Shown here piece by piece: positions 35,701 through 44,199 of a DNA stretch of 46,674 nt. The notes beneath the pieces are model-generated. The model had not been told where the DNA came from. It was given only the letters and a program-made list of their open reading frames with translations, and searched no databases. Position numbers and translations under genes: made by a program. The stretch comes from an uncultured Clostridia bacterium (GTDB lineage Bacteria; Bacillota; Clostridia; UMGS1810): contig CAKSFP010000022.1 in NCBI GenBank assembly GCA_934454585.1, positions 1-46,674 on the forward strand, written 5' to 3'. The first letter of the stretch is position 1. Every line of letters starts with the position of its first letter.

Positions 35701-36549
35701 ATGCATAAATCAAGAAAATTATATATTTCTTCAATGAAACTTCTCATGTGGTTATGCTCGGCGCTCACCTGTGCGCTCGTGCTGTTCCTCATTGCATATG
35801 TGCTCTTTAAGGGACTGCCGAATGTCACCTGGACATTGCTCTCCACCGCACCGAGTTATCTGACCGAATCAATAGGCATACTGCCCGATATACTCAACAC
35901 GCTCTATATAGTTGCGGCCACTCTTGTCATAGTGCTGCCGCTCGGCGTGGGCGCGGCGGTGTATCTGACGGAATATGCACAGAACAAAAAAATTGTCGCC
36001 GTGATAGAATATGCGGCAGAGACTCTATCCGGCATACCGTCCATAATCTACGGACTTGTGGGTATGCTGTTCTTCTGCCAGTTCCTCGGCTTGCAGACTT
36101 CACTGCGCGCCGGTGCATACACCCTGGTCATAATGAATTTGCCGACCATAATGCGCACTACTCAGGAGAGCCTCAAGACCGTGCCTCAGAGCTACCGCGA
36201 GGGCGCTTTCGGACTTGGCGCCGGCAAATGGCGCACCATCCGCACCGTGGTTTTGCCGAGTTGTGTTGACGGAATCATCACTGGGTGCATCCTCTCCGTC
36301 GGCAGAATAATCGGCGAATCCGCCGCACTGCTTTTCACGGCCGGTTTTGCGCACTCACTTAACAACATCATCGACGGTCTCGGCAGTGCCGGGGCGACTC
36401 TCACCGTGGCACTGTATGTATACGCCAAGGAGCAGGGCGAGTTTGCCGTGGCGTTTGCCATAGCGGCGATACTGATGATTCTCACACTGATTATCAACCT
36501 CATCGCCGTGTTTGTCGGCAAATATTTTGAAAAGAGGAGAAACATATGA
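35701..36549 (+). CDS. pstA: Phosphate ABC transporter permease PstA
   Basis: This 282-residue permease pairs with PstC. It has an N-terminal membrane segment, SIGILPDILNTLYIVAATLVIVLPLGVGAAVYLTEYA-type blocks, the GIPSIIYGLVGM loop and the EAA loop SYREGAFGLGAGKWRTI. AAGGAG precedes the ATG. Its stop overlaps the pstB start (ATGA). Separated from pstC by the insert 35100-35655. Confidence 0.96.
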   Translation: MHKSRKLYISSMKLLMWLCSALTCALVLFLIAYVLFKGLPNVTWTLLSTAPSYLTESIGILPDILNTLYIVAATLVIVLPLGVGAAVYLTEYAQNKKIVAVIEYAAETLSGIPSIIYGLVGMLFFCQFLGLQTSLRAGAYTLVIMNLPTIMRTTQESLKTVPQSYREGAFGLGAGKWRTIRTVVLPSCVDGIITGCILSVGRIIGESAALLFTAGFAHSLNNIIDGLGSAGATLTVALYVYAKEQGEFAVAFAIAAILMILTLIINLIAVFVGKYFEKRRNI

Positions 36550-37301
36550 GCAACATAATGACAGTCAAAGATTTGTGCTTGTGGTACGGGCAGTTGCAGG
36601 CGCTCAAAGATATAAACATAGATATTACCGAAAACACGATTAACGCCCTCATAGGGCCGTCCGGATGCGGCAAATCCACATTTCTTAAAACTCTCAACCG
36701 CATGAACGACCTCATCCCCGGGGTCAGGATCACCGGTGAAGTGAAATACGGAGGCAAGGATATTTTTGCACCGTCATCGGATGTTTGCCAACTCAGAAAA
36801 GAAATCGGAATGGTATTTCAAAAACCAAACCCGTTTCCTATGAGCATATATGACAACATTGCCTACGGTCCGCGCACCCACGGCATAAAAAACAAAGTGA
36901 AACTCGACGAGATAGTGGAGACTTCACTGCGCGGCGCGGCAATATGGGACGAAGTAAAAGACAGACTGAAAAAGTCCGCCCTGGGACTTTCCGGCGGTCA
37001 GCAGCAGAGGTTGTGCATAGCGCGTGCCCTGGCTGTTGAACCCAAGGTGTTGCTGATGGATGAACCGACAAGCGCTCTTGACCCGATATCAACATCAAAG
37101 ATAGAGGAACTTGCAGCGAGTTTGAAGGAAAAATACACCATAGTCATTGTCACACATAATATGCAGCAGGCGGTGAGAATATCTGATAACACGGCGTTCT
37201 TTCTGCTGGGAGAGCTTGTCGAGTGCGGTAACACGGAAAGGCTGTTTTCAAAGCCGGTTGACAAGCGGACAGAGGATTATATCACGGGGAGGTTCGGTTA
37301 A
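36546..37301 (+). CDS. pstB: Phosphate ABC transporter ATPase PstB
   Basis: This 251-residue ATPase drives phosphate import. Walker A is GPSGCGKST, the signature is LSGGQQQRLCIARALAVEPK, Walker B is VLLMDEPTSALDP, and the switch histidine is in IVIVTHNMQQAVRISD. Length is standard. AGAGGAG precedes the ATG and it overlaps pstA by 4 bases; phoU starts 2 bases after its stop. In Bacillota this ATPase also helps signal phosphate status to PhoR through PhoU. Confidence 0.98.
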   Translation: MSNIMTVKDLCLWYGQLQALKDINIDITENTINALIGPSGCGKSTFLKTLNRMNDLIPGVRITGEVKYGGKDIFAPSSDVCQLRKEIGMVFQKPNPFPMSIYDNIAYGPRTHGIKNKVKLDEIVETSLRGAAIWDEVKDRLKKSALGLSGGQQQRLCIARALAVEPKVLLMDEPTSALDPISTSKIEELAASLKEKYTIVIVTHNMQQAVRISDNTAFFLLGELVECGNTERLFSKPVDKRTEDYITGRFG

Positions 37302-37303
37302 TT

Positions 37304-37960
37304 ATGAGATCGAGATTCGACGAGCAGCTTGAACAGCTCAACAAAGAAATGATAGAAATGGGTGCGCTGTGTGAGGAGATAATCGCGGTATCCGCAACGG
37401 CGCTCTCGGACGGAGATTCTGCCGCCAAGGAAAAGGCATATGCCATAGACGGCGAAATAGACAACATGGAGCACATCATAGAGGGCAGATGCCTGAAACT
37501 TTTGCTTCAGCAGCAGCCGGTGGCACGCGATTTGCGACAGATATCCGCAGCGCTCAAGATGATAACCGACATGGAGCGCATAGGCGACCAGGCGTATGAC
37601 ATAGCGGAGATAATCTCTTTTATGGACGGGCGCACGGCGGCAGATCCGAGCGAACTTGTGCGCGAGATGGGCAGAACCGTCATCACCATGGTGACGGACA
37701 GCATAGACGCCTATGTACGCCGTGACGAGGAGTTTGCCAATGCTGTAATCAAGAGTGACGACAAGGTGGACGACTATTTCCTCAAGGTAAAAAAATCACT
37801 TATAGATATGATTGCCCAAAATCCGTCCGACGGTGAATTTGCGCTTGATTTGTTGATGATAGCAAAGTATTTTGAACGCATAGGCGACCATGCGGTGAAC
37901 ATTGCCGAGTGGGTGGTGTTCTCCATAACAGGATTCCATAAGGGAGTTGAAGAAATATGA
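37304..37960 (+). CDS. phoU: Phosphate signalling regulator PhoU
   Basis: This 218-residue all-helical protein consists of two PhoU three-helix bundles, with metal-binding DxxE-type motifs such as DMERIGDQAYDIAE and the matching FERIGDHAVNIAEW in the second half. PhoU links the Pst transporter to the PhoR kinase and prevents PhoP activation when phosphate is plentiful. Its stop overlaps the phoP start (ATGA). Confidence 0.96.
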   Translation: MRSRFDEQLEQLNKEMIEMGALCEEIIAVSATALSDGDSAAKEKAYAIDGEIDNMEHIIEGRCLKLLLQQQPVARDLRQISAALKMITDMERIGDQAYDIAEIISFMDGRTAADPSELVREMGRTVITMVTDSIDAYVRRDEEFANAVIKSDDKVDDYFLKVKKSLIDMIAQNPSDGEFALDLLMIAKYFERIGDHAVNIAEWVVFSITGFHKGVEEI

Positions 37961-38637
37961 TTTGGTGTGTTGAGGATGATGCAAGTATTCGGGATATAGA
38001 GATTTACACGCTGCAATCGACAGGTTTTCATGCAAGGGGATTTGCGGACGGCGGCAAGTTTTTCGGTGCGCTTGGGAGCGGAGCCGATGATAGACCCGAG
38101 CTTATATTGCTTGATGTTATGCTGCCCGATATGGACGGAGTGGAGATTCTGCGCCGTCTTAAGGCATCGCCTGACACACGGAGCATACCCGTCATTATGG
38201 CGACGGCAAAAGGCGCGGAGTATGATAAGGTACATAGCCTTGACCTCGGTGCGGATGACTATCTCGTGAAGCCTTTCGGCATGATGGAGATGGTGTCGCG
38301 CATCAAGGCGGTGCTGCGCCGCTGCACTCCGCAGACAGTAACTACATTGCGCAACGGCGGAATAGAGCTGTGCCCGGAGCGCCGTACCGTGACGGCGGAC
38401 GGAGAAAAAATCACGCTCACTTATAAGGAATTTGAACTGCTTAAATTATTTTTGTCCAACATAGGCATGGCTTTCAACCGCGACAGGCTCCTTGACATAG
38501 TGTGGGATACCGAGTACGGCGGCGAGACGAGAACCGTCGATGCCCATATAAAATCACTGCGCAAAAAACTCGGAGCAAGCGGTGTGCTGATAGAGACTGT
38601 GCGCGGAGTCGGCTATAGAATGGAGGCACAATCATGA
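37957..38637 (+). CDS. phoP: Phosphate response regulator PhoP/PhoB (OmpR family)
   Basis: This 226-residue two-component regulator has a receiver domain with acidic pocket E6-D7-D8 and phospho-acceptor D53 (ILLDVMLPDMDG), conserved KPFG lysine, and a C-terminal winged helix (LTYKEFELLKLFLSNIGMAFNRDRLLDIVW; then RTVDAHIKSLRKKL). GGGAG precedes the ATG, and it overlaps both phoU and phoR by 4 bases. The position inside the pst operon supports PhoP. Binding to 33223-33262 would make the locus self-activating. Confidence 0.93.
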   Translation: MIWCVEDDASIRDIEIYTLQSTGFHARGFADGGKFFGALGSGADDRPELILLDVMLPDMDGVEILRRLKASPDTRSIPVIMATAKGAEYDKVHSLDLGADDYLVKPFGMMEMVSRIKAVLRRCTPQTVTTLRNGGIELCPERRTVTADGEKITLTYKEFELLKLFLSNIGMAFNRDRLLDIVWDTEYGGETRTVDAHIKSLRKKLGASGVLIETVRGVGYRMEAQS

Positions 38638-40283
38638 CCAAAAAAATCTTTAATGCCTGCTTTGCTGTGGCACTTACCGTTCTGGCGGCGGCTCTTATAA
38701 TCATATTCGGCATCTTGTATGACTATTTTTCGGCACTCCAGGACAAACAGCTCGACGGCGAGCTTGCCCTGGCGGTACAAGGGGTGGAGCTCTCCGGTGA
38801 GAGCTACATCGAGTCTCTCGGTGATACGGACTGCCGCATGACCCTTATTGACCGTGACGGCAGCGTCATCTGCGACACACGGATGGATGCGGGTGGCATG
38901 GAAAACCACTCCGACAGAAAGGAATTTCGCGATGCCGTGTCAATCGGCATAGGCAGAGATTCACGCTATTCATCCACACTCATGGAAAAGACCACCTACC
39001 TTGCGCTCAGGCTGAGCGACGGCACCGTGTTGCGTGCGTCCGTCACGAGGTATTCTTTTCTGCCGATTCTTCTCGGCATGGCACAACCGATGATAGCGGT
39101 TATTCTGCTTGCAATAATCCTGGCGTTTCTGCTTGCACGGCGCATGGCGCGCAAGATTGCCGGGCCTCTCAACAGCATAAATCTTGACGATCCGTTGTCA
39201 AACGATACTTATGACGAAATAGCCCCGCTGCTGGGTCACATAGAGCGGCAGAACAGACAGATAGGCGTCCAACTTGAAAAACTGCGCAGCGACAAAGAGG
39301 AACTTACCGCAATCACGGACAACCTGAACGAAGGACTGATACTCCTGGATTCAAGAAACACCGTGCTCAGCATCAACCCGGCGGCAAAGCGTATATTCGG
39401 CGTGAGCGGCAGTGAGTGTAAGGGCAAGAGTTTTCTTGTGATAGACCGCAGCGTGGACATGGCGAAGCTGATAGATGAATGTGTGAAAAACGGCAAAAGC
39501 GAGCTGTGCACCGAACGCAGCGGCAGGGTATACAGCCTCAGTGCCGGCAGAATAAGCGGCGGTGCGGCGGCAAAGGTAGTTGTGCTTGTGTTCGATATAT
39601 CCGAGATGGTGTTTGCGGAGAAGAACCGCCGCGAATTTACGGCGAATGTGTCGCATGAGCTGAAAACACCGCTCCAGTCTATAATGGGCAGTGCGGAGCT
39701 TATGCAAAACGGACTTGTCAAGCCGGAAGACATGCCGGTGTTCGTCGGCAGAATCCGCACGGAATCTCAGCGGTTGCTCGACCTTATAGAAGACATTTTG
39801 CGTCTGTCTCACCTGGACGAGGCGGAGGAGATCCCGCTTGAAACCGTGGATTTGTACGCGGTTGCCGCCGAGGCGGCATCAGAGCTGAAGGAAAACGCCG
39901 ACAAGAGAAACATAACCGTTTCGCTCAGCGGTGGCGAAACAAAAATCCATGCGGTGAACAGGCTTGTGTATGAGATAGTTTACAACCTTATTGACAACTC
40001 CGTGAAGTATAATAATGACGGCGGCAGAATCGACATAAGCGTAGAGAAACGCGGCGATGCGGCAGTCTTTGAGATTGCCGACACCGGAATCGGTATACCC
40101 GCCGAGGCTCAGTCACATATTTTCGAGAGGTTTTACCGTGTGGACAAGAGCCGCTCAAGGGCTATCGGCGGCACAGGACTCGGCCTTGCCATAGTAAAGC
40201 ATGCCGCAAATTATCTCGGCGCGGTGATACGCCTTGACAGCGAGCCGAATAGGGGAACAAAAATCACTGTGGAATTCAAGTGA
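38634..40283 (+). CDS. phoR: Phosphate sensor histidine kinase PhoR
   Basis: This 549-residue membrane kinase has two membrane segments (about 7-27 and 143-168) that flank a modest extracellular domain, a HAMP-like linker, a PAS domain (about 220-325; starts LTAITDNLNEGLILLDSRNTV in two parts), and the kinase core. The phospho-acceptor H341 lies in FTANVSHELKTPLQ; N box NLIDNSVKYN, G1 ADTGIGIP, F box FERFYRVDKSRSR and G2 GGTGLGLAIVK are all present. GGAGG precedes the ATG. It ends the pst-pho operon. Confidence 0.94.
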   Translation: MTKKIFNACFAVALTVLAAALIIIFGILYDYFSALQDKQLDGELALAVQGVELSGESYIESLGDTDCRMTLIDRDGSVICDTRMDAGGMENHSDRKEFRDAVSIGIGRDSRYSSTLMEKTTYLALRLSDGTVLRASVTRYSFLPILLGMAQPMIAVILLAIILAFLLARRMARKIAGPLNSINLDDPLSNDTYDEIAPLLGHIERQNRQIGVQLEKLRSDKEELTAITDNLNEGLILLDSRNTVLSINPAAKRIFGVSGSECKGKSFLVIDRSVDMAKLIDECVKNGKSELCTERSGRVYSLSAGRISGGAAAKVVVLVFDISEMVFAEKNRREFTANVSHELKTPLQSIMGSAELMQNGLVKPEDMPVFVGRIRTESQRLLDLIEDILRLSHLDEAEEIPLETVDLYAVAAEAASELKENADKRNITVSLSGGETKIHAVNRLVYEIVYNLIDNSVKYNNDGGRIDISVEKRGDAAVFEIADTGIGIPAEAQSHIFERFYRVDKSRSRAIGGTGLGLAIVKHAANYLGAVIRLDSEPNRGTKITVEFK

Positions 40284-40306
40284 TTTTGTATAAATTCATT
40301 TCGATT

Positions 40307-40460
40307 TCTCACCTGCCGAAGCGGAGGTGAGAACGGGATTGCCATCAGCACAAACTATCAACTGAACGAAAGGCGCCCTTGCTAAAGGGAGCCGGCGGCG
40401 CATATAATATTATTTTTGGCAAAAACAATATTATATGGAAAAAGCCGTCTGAGGGATTCA
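40307..40460 (+). repeat. REP/MITE-like structured element between phoR and tcdA
   Basis: Three hairpins lie in a row: TCTCACCT / AGGTGAGA (40307-40332), GGCGCCCTT / AAGGGAGCC with one mismatch (40372-40393), and CATATAATATT / AATATTATATG (40401-40437), whose loop pairs further as TTTTT / AAAAA. GGCGGC and GCCGTC flank the last. It lies between convergent genes and may serve as a terminator for both. Confidence 0.55.
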
Positions 40461-40499
40461 AAAACACAAAAAGTTATCCACATTTTTCAGTCCGTAATT

Positions 40500-41249
40500 T
40501 TACTTAATAAGGTCTTTAATAATCTCTCCCGCCATAATTAATCCAACCACGGATGGCACAAAAGCCGTGCTCCCGGGCACTTGGCGGCGCTGTGTGCATT
40601 TGCGCGCCGTCCCCGGCGGACAGATGCAGTTCGTCTTGCACCCTGTCGCTCCGTCATCAATGGGAGTGAGCGCTTTTTCACGGGAATAAACCACTTTCAG
40701 GTGTTTTATTCCTCTTTTTTTTAGTTCATAACGCATTACCCTTGCCAGCGGGCACACGGATGTTTTGTATATGTCAGCTACTTCAAACGCCGATGGGTCA
40801 AGTTTGTTTCCGGCACCCATTGAGCTGATTATGGGTGTACCGCTCCTGTCGGCGTTCATTACAAGCTCTATCTTGCCCGTCACGGTGTCTATGGCATCCG
40901 CAACATAGTCGTAGAGCGAAAAATCGAATTCATGTGCCGTCTCGGGCGTGTAGAATGTCTTGTGGGTGTGTACTTTTACATCAGGGTTGATGTCTGCGAT
41001 GCGCTCGGCGGCAACATCCACCTTGTATCTGCCGACGGTGCTGCGAGTGGCTATTATCTGCCTGTTTATGTTGGTCAGGCACACCTTATCGTCGTCAATT
41101 AGGTCTATTTCGCCTACTCCGCTGCGCACAAGCGCCTCAACGATATATCCGCCTACACCGCCTATGCCGAATACGGCAACGCGTGAGTTTTTCAGTCTTT
41201 CCATTGCTTCGTTCCCGAGCAACAGCTCTGTTCGTGAAAATTGATTCAT
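40500..41249 (-). CDS. tcdA: tRNA threonylcarbamoyladenosine dehydratase TcdA
   Basis: This 249-residue E1-like (ThiF/MoeB-type) enzyme cyclises the t6A base of tRNA to ct6A, using ATP. It starts NQFSRTELLLGNEAMERLKNS in two parts, has the nucleotide-binding GIGGVGGY loop, DDDKVCLTNINRQ, and the C-terminal PGSTAFVPSVVGLIMAGEIIKDLI block typical of TcdA. Four cysteines in CKTNCICPPGTARKC just before that block may hold a metal, a variation seen in Bacillota homologs. Its start overlaps the hydE stop by 4 bases, so the two are coupled. Confidence 0.92.
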   Translation of the reverse strand: MNQFSRTELLLGNEAMERLKNSRVAVFGIGGVGGYIVEALVRSGVGEIDLIDDDKVCLTNINRQIIATRSTVGRYKVDVAAERIADINPDVKVHTHKTFYTPETAHEFDFSLYDYVADAIDTVTGKIELVMNADRSGTPIISSMGAGNKLDPSAFEVADIYKTSVCPLARVMRYELKKRGIKHLKVVYSREKALTPIDDGATGCKTNCICPPGTARKCTQRRQVPGSTAFVPSVVGLIMAGEIIKDLIK

Positions 41250-42283
41250 GTCCTACTCCTTTTTGCATTTCCGATGTCGGTCACAATACGATATCCGGCA
41301 CTCTCCACGCGCTTTTCCAGGCATCCGCGGCACTGCGCCGCCTCATCGCCGGTGCATATCTTGTTTTCGTACAGTTCATACAGCTTGCGTATGTCCGTCG
41401 GAGAAAGATTCGGCATAACCACATTTGCCCCGGCTTTCAGCCCCATTTCACGCCCGTTGGGGTCTATGGTGCCGAGTGCCGTGGTGGAGGGTATCAGTGC
41501 ATAGGGGAACATCAGCCGCAGTATGGATATCAGCCGCACCGTCAGTTGAGCCGTGCCGCACTCAAAGTCGGCAAACGGAGTTTCGCGGTGAGTTATGAAC
41601 GGTCCTATGCCTATCATGTCCGGCTCAAGCTCCTGCAGAAAACGCAGGTCGGCTATGAGGTTGTCCGTCGTTTGGTACGGGCTGCCTACCATAAATCCCG
41701 AGCCGACCTGATAGCCGATCTCTTTCAGGTTAAACAGGCATTTTTTGCGCGCCGCAAGACTCATCGACTGTGGGTGCAGCCTGGCGTAGTGTGCCTCGTC
41801 TGCCGTTTCGTGGCGAAGCAGATATCTGTTTGCGCCGCATTCGAACAGGCGTTTGTAGCTCTCGCGGCTGCGCTCGCCCACAGACAAGGTTATGGCGCAG
41901 TCGGGGAATCTCTCGCGGATGCTGCTCACTATGTCACACAGAGTGTCATCCGTGAAAAAAGCGTCCTCGCCCCCTTGCATCACAAATGTGCGGAAACCGA
42001 GCCTGTAACCCTCGTCGCAGCAGTCCAGTATTCCGTCTTTGGTGAGACGGTAGCGCAGGGCGTTGCGGTTGCTTTTGCGTATGCCGCAGTAAAGGCAGTC
42101 GTTGCGGCAGTAGTTTGTGAATTCTATCAGTCCGCGAATGTACACCTTGTCACCGTATACGGTGCGGCGCACTCTGTCGGCACTCTCGTGCAGAGCGGAA
42201 TCGTAGTCTGCCGAGTCTATAACGGCGGCAAACTCGCCGTCACTCAGGGTTTTGTCTCTTTCAAGTTTTTTTATCAAGTCCAT
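41246..42283 (-). CDS. hydE: [FeFe]-hydrogenase maturase HydE (radical SAM)
   Basis: This 345-residue radical-SAM enzyme acts in assembly of the hydrogenase H-cluster diiron site. The 4Fe-4S motif CRNDCLYC (C59, C63, C66) follows IEFTNYC; later blocks FVMQGGED, RYLLRHETADEAHY, GSGFMVGSPYQT and AGANVVMPNLSP match HydE rather than BioB or PylB. The C-terminal CRGCLEKRVESAGY block is also typical. GAAGGATTG precedes the ATG. HydF and HydG are not in the window and must lie elsewhere if the pathway is functional. It lies 19 bases after the IscR-like regulator, so its expression is probably tied to Fe-S status. Confidence 0.92.
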   Translation of the reverse strand: MDLIKKLERDKTLSDGEFAAVIDSADYDSALHESADRVRRTVYGDKVYIRGLIEFTNYCRNDCLYCGIRKSNRNALRYRLTKDGILDCCDEGYRLGFRTFVMQGGEDAFFTDDTLCDIVSSIRERFPDCAITLSVGERSRESYKRLFECGANRYLLRHETADEAHYARLHPQSMSLAARKKCLFNLKEIGYQVGSGFMVGSPYQTTDNLIADLRFLQELEPDMIGIGPFITHRETPFADFECGTAQLTVRLISILRLMFPYALIPSTTALGTIDPNGREMGLKAGANVVMPNLSPTDIRKLYELYENKICTGDEAAQCRGCLEKRVESAGYRIVTDIGNAKRSRT

Positions 42284-42302
42284 GTTTTACAATCCTTCGA
42301 TT

Positions 42303-42740
42303 TTATATGATGTAGTCGTTGGCATACATTCCTCTTTTTTTGTCGAGGATGTCCTGCAGAGTTATTCCGTCCAGGTAGTTGTTTATCACATCGTTCAGTC
42401 CTTGCCACACATAGAGCGTGGGGCAGTCCGCGCTGCGCTCGCATTGATTCGGCTGCTGCTCAAGGCACGCTACGGGCGCAAGTCCGCCCTCCGTCAGCCG
42501 CAGTATCATGCCCACGGTGTATTTGTCCGGGGTCTGCGCCAGTTTATAGCCGCCCTGGAATCCTCTGTTTGTCAGCAGTATGTTTGAGCGGTTGAGTATC
42601 GGCACTATCTGCTCCAGATATTTTTTTGAAATCTGCTGCCGCTGCGCAATTTCTTTCAGCGACATATAACCCTCCCCGGCGTGCTCCGCCAGGTCGAGCA
42701 GCATACGAACTGCGTATCTGCCCTTGGTTGAAATCTTCAT
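42303..42740 (-). CDS. Second Rrf2/IscR-like regulator
   Basis: This 145-residue Rrf2 winged-helix protein starts MKISTKGRYAVRMLLDLAEH, has the recognition helix SKKYLEQIVPILNRS and the wing FQGGYKL. C92, C100 and C106 have nearly the same spacing as in the IscR at 15739-16155, so it probably holds a 2Fe-2S cluster. It is the first gene of an operon with hydE and tcdA. GAGGTG lies before the ATG. It could control Fe-S or redox genes, or this operon itself. Confidence 0.88.
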   Translation of the reverse strand: MKISTKGRYAVRMLLDLAEHAGEGYMSLKEIAQRQQISKKYLEQIVPILNRSNILLTNRGFQGGYKLAQTPDKYTVGMILRLTEGGLAPVACLEQQPNQCERSADCPTLYVWQGLNDVINNYLDGITLQDILDKKRGMYANDYII

Positions 42741-42768
42741 TTTTCATACACCTCTTTCATATATCATA

Positions 42769-42797
42769 ATAATAACATATATTTAGTAGGTTTTCAA
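42769..42797 (-). promoter_or_regulatory. Sigma-A promoter of the IscR-like-hydE-tcdA operon
   Basis: On the minus strand TTGAAA (42797-42792), a 17-base spacer and TATTAT (42774-42769), 29 bases before the ATG. The spacer does not contain the CCCA...TGGG dyad seen at iscS. Confidence 0.7.
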
Positions 42798-42807
42798 GTA
42801 AAAATTA

Positions 42808-42845
42808 CAGCGGTGGCGGCAAAATATTTTTTGCCGCCACCGCTG
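42808..42845 (-). terminator. Strong terminator of the small secreted protein gene
   Basis: A perfect 17-bp stem (CAGCGGTGGCGGCAAAA and its complement) with a 4-base loop, followed on the minus strand by TAATTTTTAC. It insulates the downstream operon promoter at 42769-42797. Confidence 0.9.
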
Positions 42846-42893
42846 CAACTTTGGGTTTGCGTTTGTGCAAATAAATGCCTGAGCACAAAATTT

Positions 42894-43334
42894 TTAGAAA
42901 TACTTTGCGCTTGATGTGCTCTTTGACTCCACCACTCCGCCGTGCGCAGTGTAGTGGTCTACATATACATCTATGTAGTCACCCGAAACTGCGTCTACTT
43001 TAATTGTGGTTGACAGTGATGCAGCATGGTAGTCATCATATCTGCCCGACGAATACAGTACACCGTTCTTGAAAACAGTGACATCGTGATAAATGTGGTC
43101 GACCTTTTGCAAGGCTCTTGTTTTTACAGTCACAATCATTGTGCCGGTTGTTGGCGTAAGTGAGATACTCCCTGAATGAAAATATTTGCTGTACGGCACT
43201 ATTTCGCCGGCAGTCATCACCGTATCGTCCGCCGTAACCGTCGACGGCTCTGCGGCATATGCTGCACCCATGGGTACAATCAGACAGCAGCCCAGCACTG
43301 CCGCGGTAACTTTTTTGCTTAAATTTTTGTTCAT
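42894..43334 (-). CDS. Small secreted beta-rich protein, ECF-linked
   Basis: This 146-residue exported protein has signal peptide 1-28 (ends AAYAA), then a beta-pattern mature domain with alternating polar and hydrophobic residues (SGSISLTPTTGTMIVTV; DYIDVYVDHYTAHGG). It resembles the small secreted DUF6147-type proteins of Clostridia; I hold that loosely. It has no cysteine in the mature part and no catalytic motif. GAAGGGAAG precedes the ATG. Its promoter (43371-43407) is copy B of the two-box motif, directly after the anti-sigma gene. Confidence 0.75.
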   Translation of the reverse strand: MNKNLSKKVTAAVLGCCLIVPMGAAYAAEPSTVTADDTVMTAGEIVPYSKYFHSGSISLTPTTGTMIVTVKTRALQKVDHIYHDVTVFKNGVLYSSGRYDDYHAASLSTTIKVDAVSGDYIDVYVDHYTAHGGVVESKSTSSAKYF

Positions 43335-43370
43335 TTTTAATCAACTTCCCTTCGTGGTTTTTTGTGTTAC

Positions 43371-43407
43371 ACTATAATAAACAATTTCGAAGGGAATTAT
43401 TCTTCAA
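43371..43407 (-). promoter_or_regulatory. Two-box promoter, copy B, for the small secreted protein
   Basis: On the minus strand TTGAAGA (43407-43401), a 17-base spacer and TGTTTATTATAGT (43383-43371), identical in both boxes and spacing to copy A at 6802-6838. TTTTTCG also precedes the first box in both copies. Confidence 0.6.
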
Positions 43408-43434
43408 ATTCTCGAAAAAAACTTAAGAAATTTT

Positions 43435-44199
43435 TTATTTCAGAAATTTCAGCGTATTCAGAATTGCGTTAAACTCCTTTTCGGATACATTCGAGAACAA
43501 TTCATAACTTGTTGTGTCTGAATTCCACACAGCTGAGTATGTTGTTGTATTGAGTTCTCCCGTCATCTTCACCAACACGCCGGACATACCGAGAATTTCA
43601 ATATTGCGTACCTTGTATTGATTGTTTTCCGTCACCATTTCGTCTTTATTTTCATCAGTGACTATACTTTCCGTCAATTCAACTAACTTGTCACCATCTT
43701 CAAAGACTATGGTTACCTGATGACGATCATCCGTTATCTTTTTTAGTTCCATTCCGCGCGGCAGCCAGTCAGGGACGATGAGGGTGTCTTTTTCCTCAAA
43801 TTCCTGTATCACATCATATTTCGCACTGTCTATTTTCTCCGCTTTGATAATCAGCGTGTCACCGTTTAGACTCGCCGAAGTTTTGAAAACAAACACACGC
43901 AGTGCCGAGACTGACAGCGCACCGACAGCCAACAAAGCAATAATTGCAACGCATATGATAAGTTTTCTGTTCGGCATTTTTCTTATGTTGTTTTCCTGTT
44001 TTTGATCTTTTTCTTCGGATTCTATTTTCGCCAGCACTTTGCCGAATATCTCGTCTTTCATTGCGAGCATATTCTGCTCTTCCTCGGGGGTCATGTCACA
44101 GTCAAAGTCGTCGTTCTCAATGTCGCAGGCGCATTTCTCCGCTGCCTCCTCGATGATGATATCCATTATTTTGTCGTTTCTTTCTCTTTGCCTGTCCAT
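43435..44199 (-). CDS. Anti-sigma factor with DUF4367-like sensor domain
   Basis: This 254-residue single-pass membrane protein has a cytoplasmic N-terminal part (1-78, with acidic DFDCDMTPEEEQNML), one membrane segment at 79-101 and an extracellular C-terminal domain. That domain (IVPDWLPRGMELKKITDD; LVKMTGELNTTTYSAVW; EFNAILNTLKFL) matches DUF4367, common in anti-sigma factors of Clostridia. Its start overlaps the end of the ECF sigma gene by 34 bases, with AAGGAGGTGG before the ATG. It likely holds the sigma factor inactive until an envelope signal arrives. Confidence 0.85.
   Translation of the reverse strand: MDRQRERNDKIMDIIIEEAAEKCACDIENDDFDCDMTPEEEQNMLAMKDEIFGKVLAKIESEEKDQKQENNIRKMPNRKLIICVAIIALLAVGALSVSALRVFVFKTSASLNGDTLIIKAEKIDSAKYDVIQEFEEKDTLIVPDWLPRGMELKKITDDRHQVTIVFEDGDKLVELTESIVTDENKDEMVTENNQYKVRNIEILGMSGVLVKMTGELNTTTYSAVWNSDTTSYELFSNVSEKEFNAILNTLKFLK

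Noticed and set aside
41183..42310. 375-codon open frame on the plus strand opposite hydE and tcdA
   Set aside because: It has no ribosome binding site or family resemblance, and hydE on the other strand carries full motifs. It is an antisense shadow of high-GC codon use.
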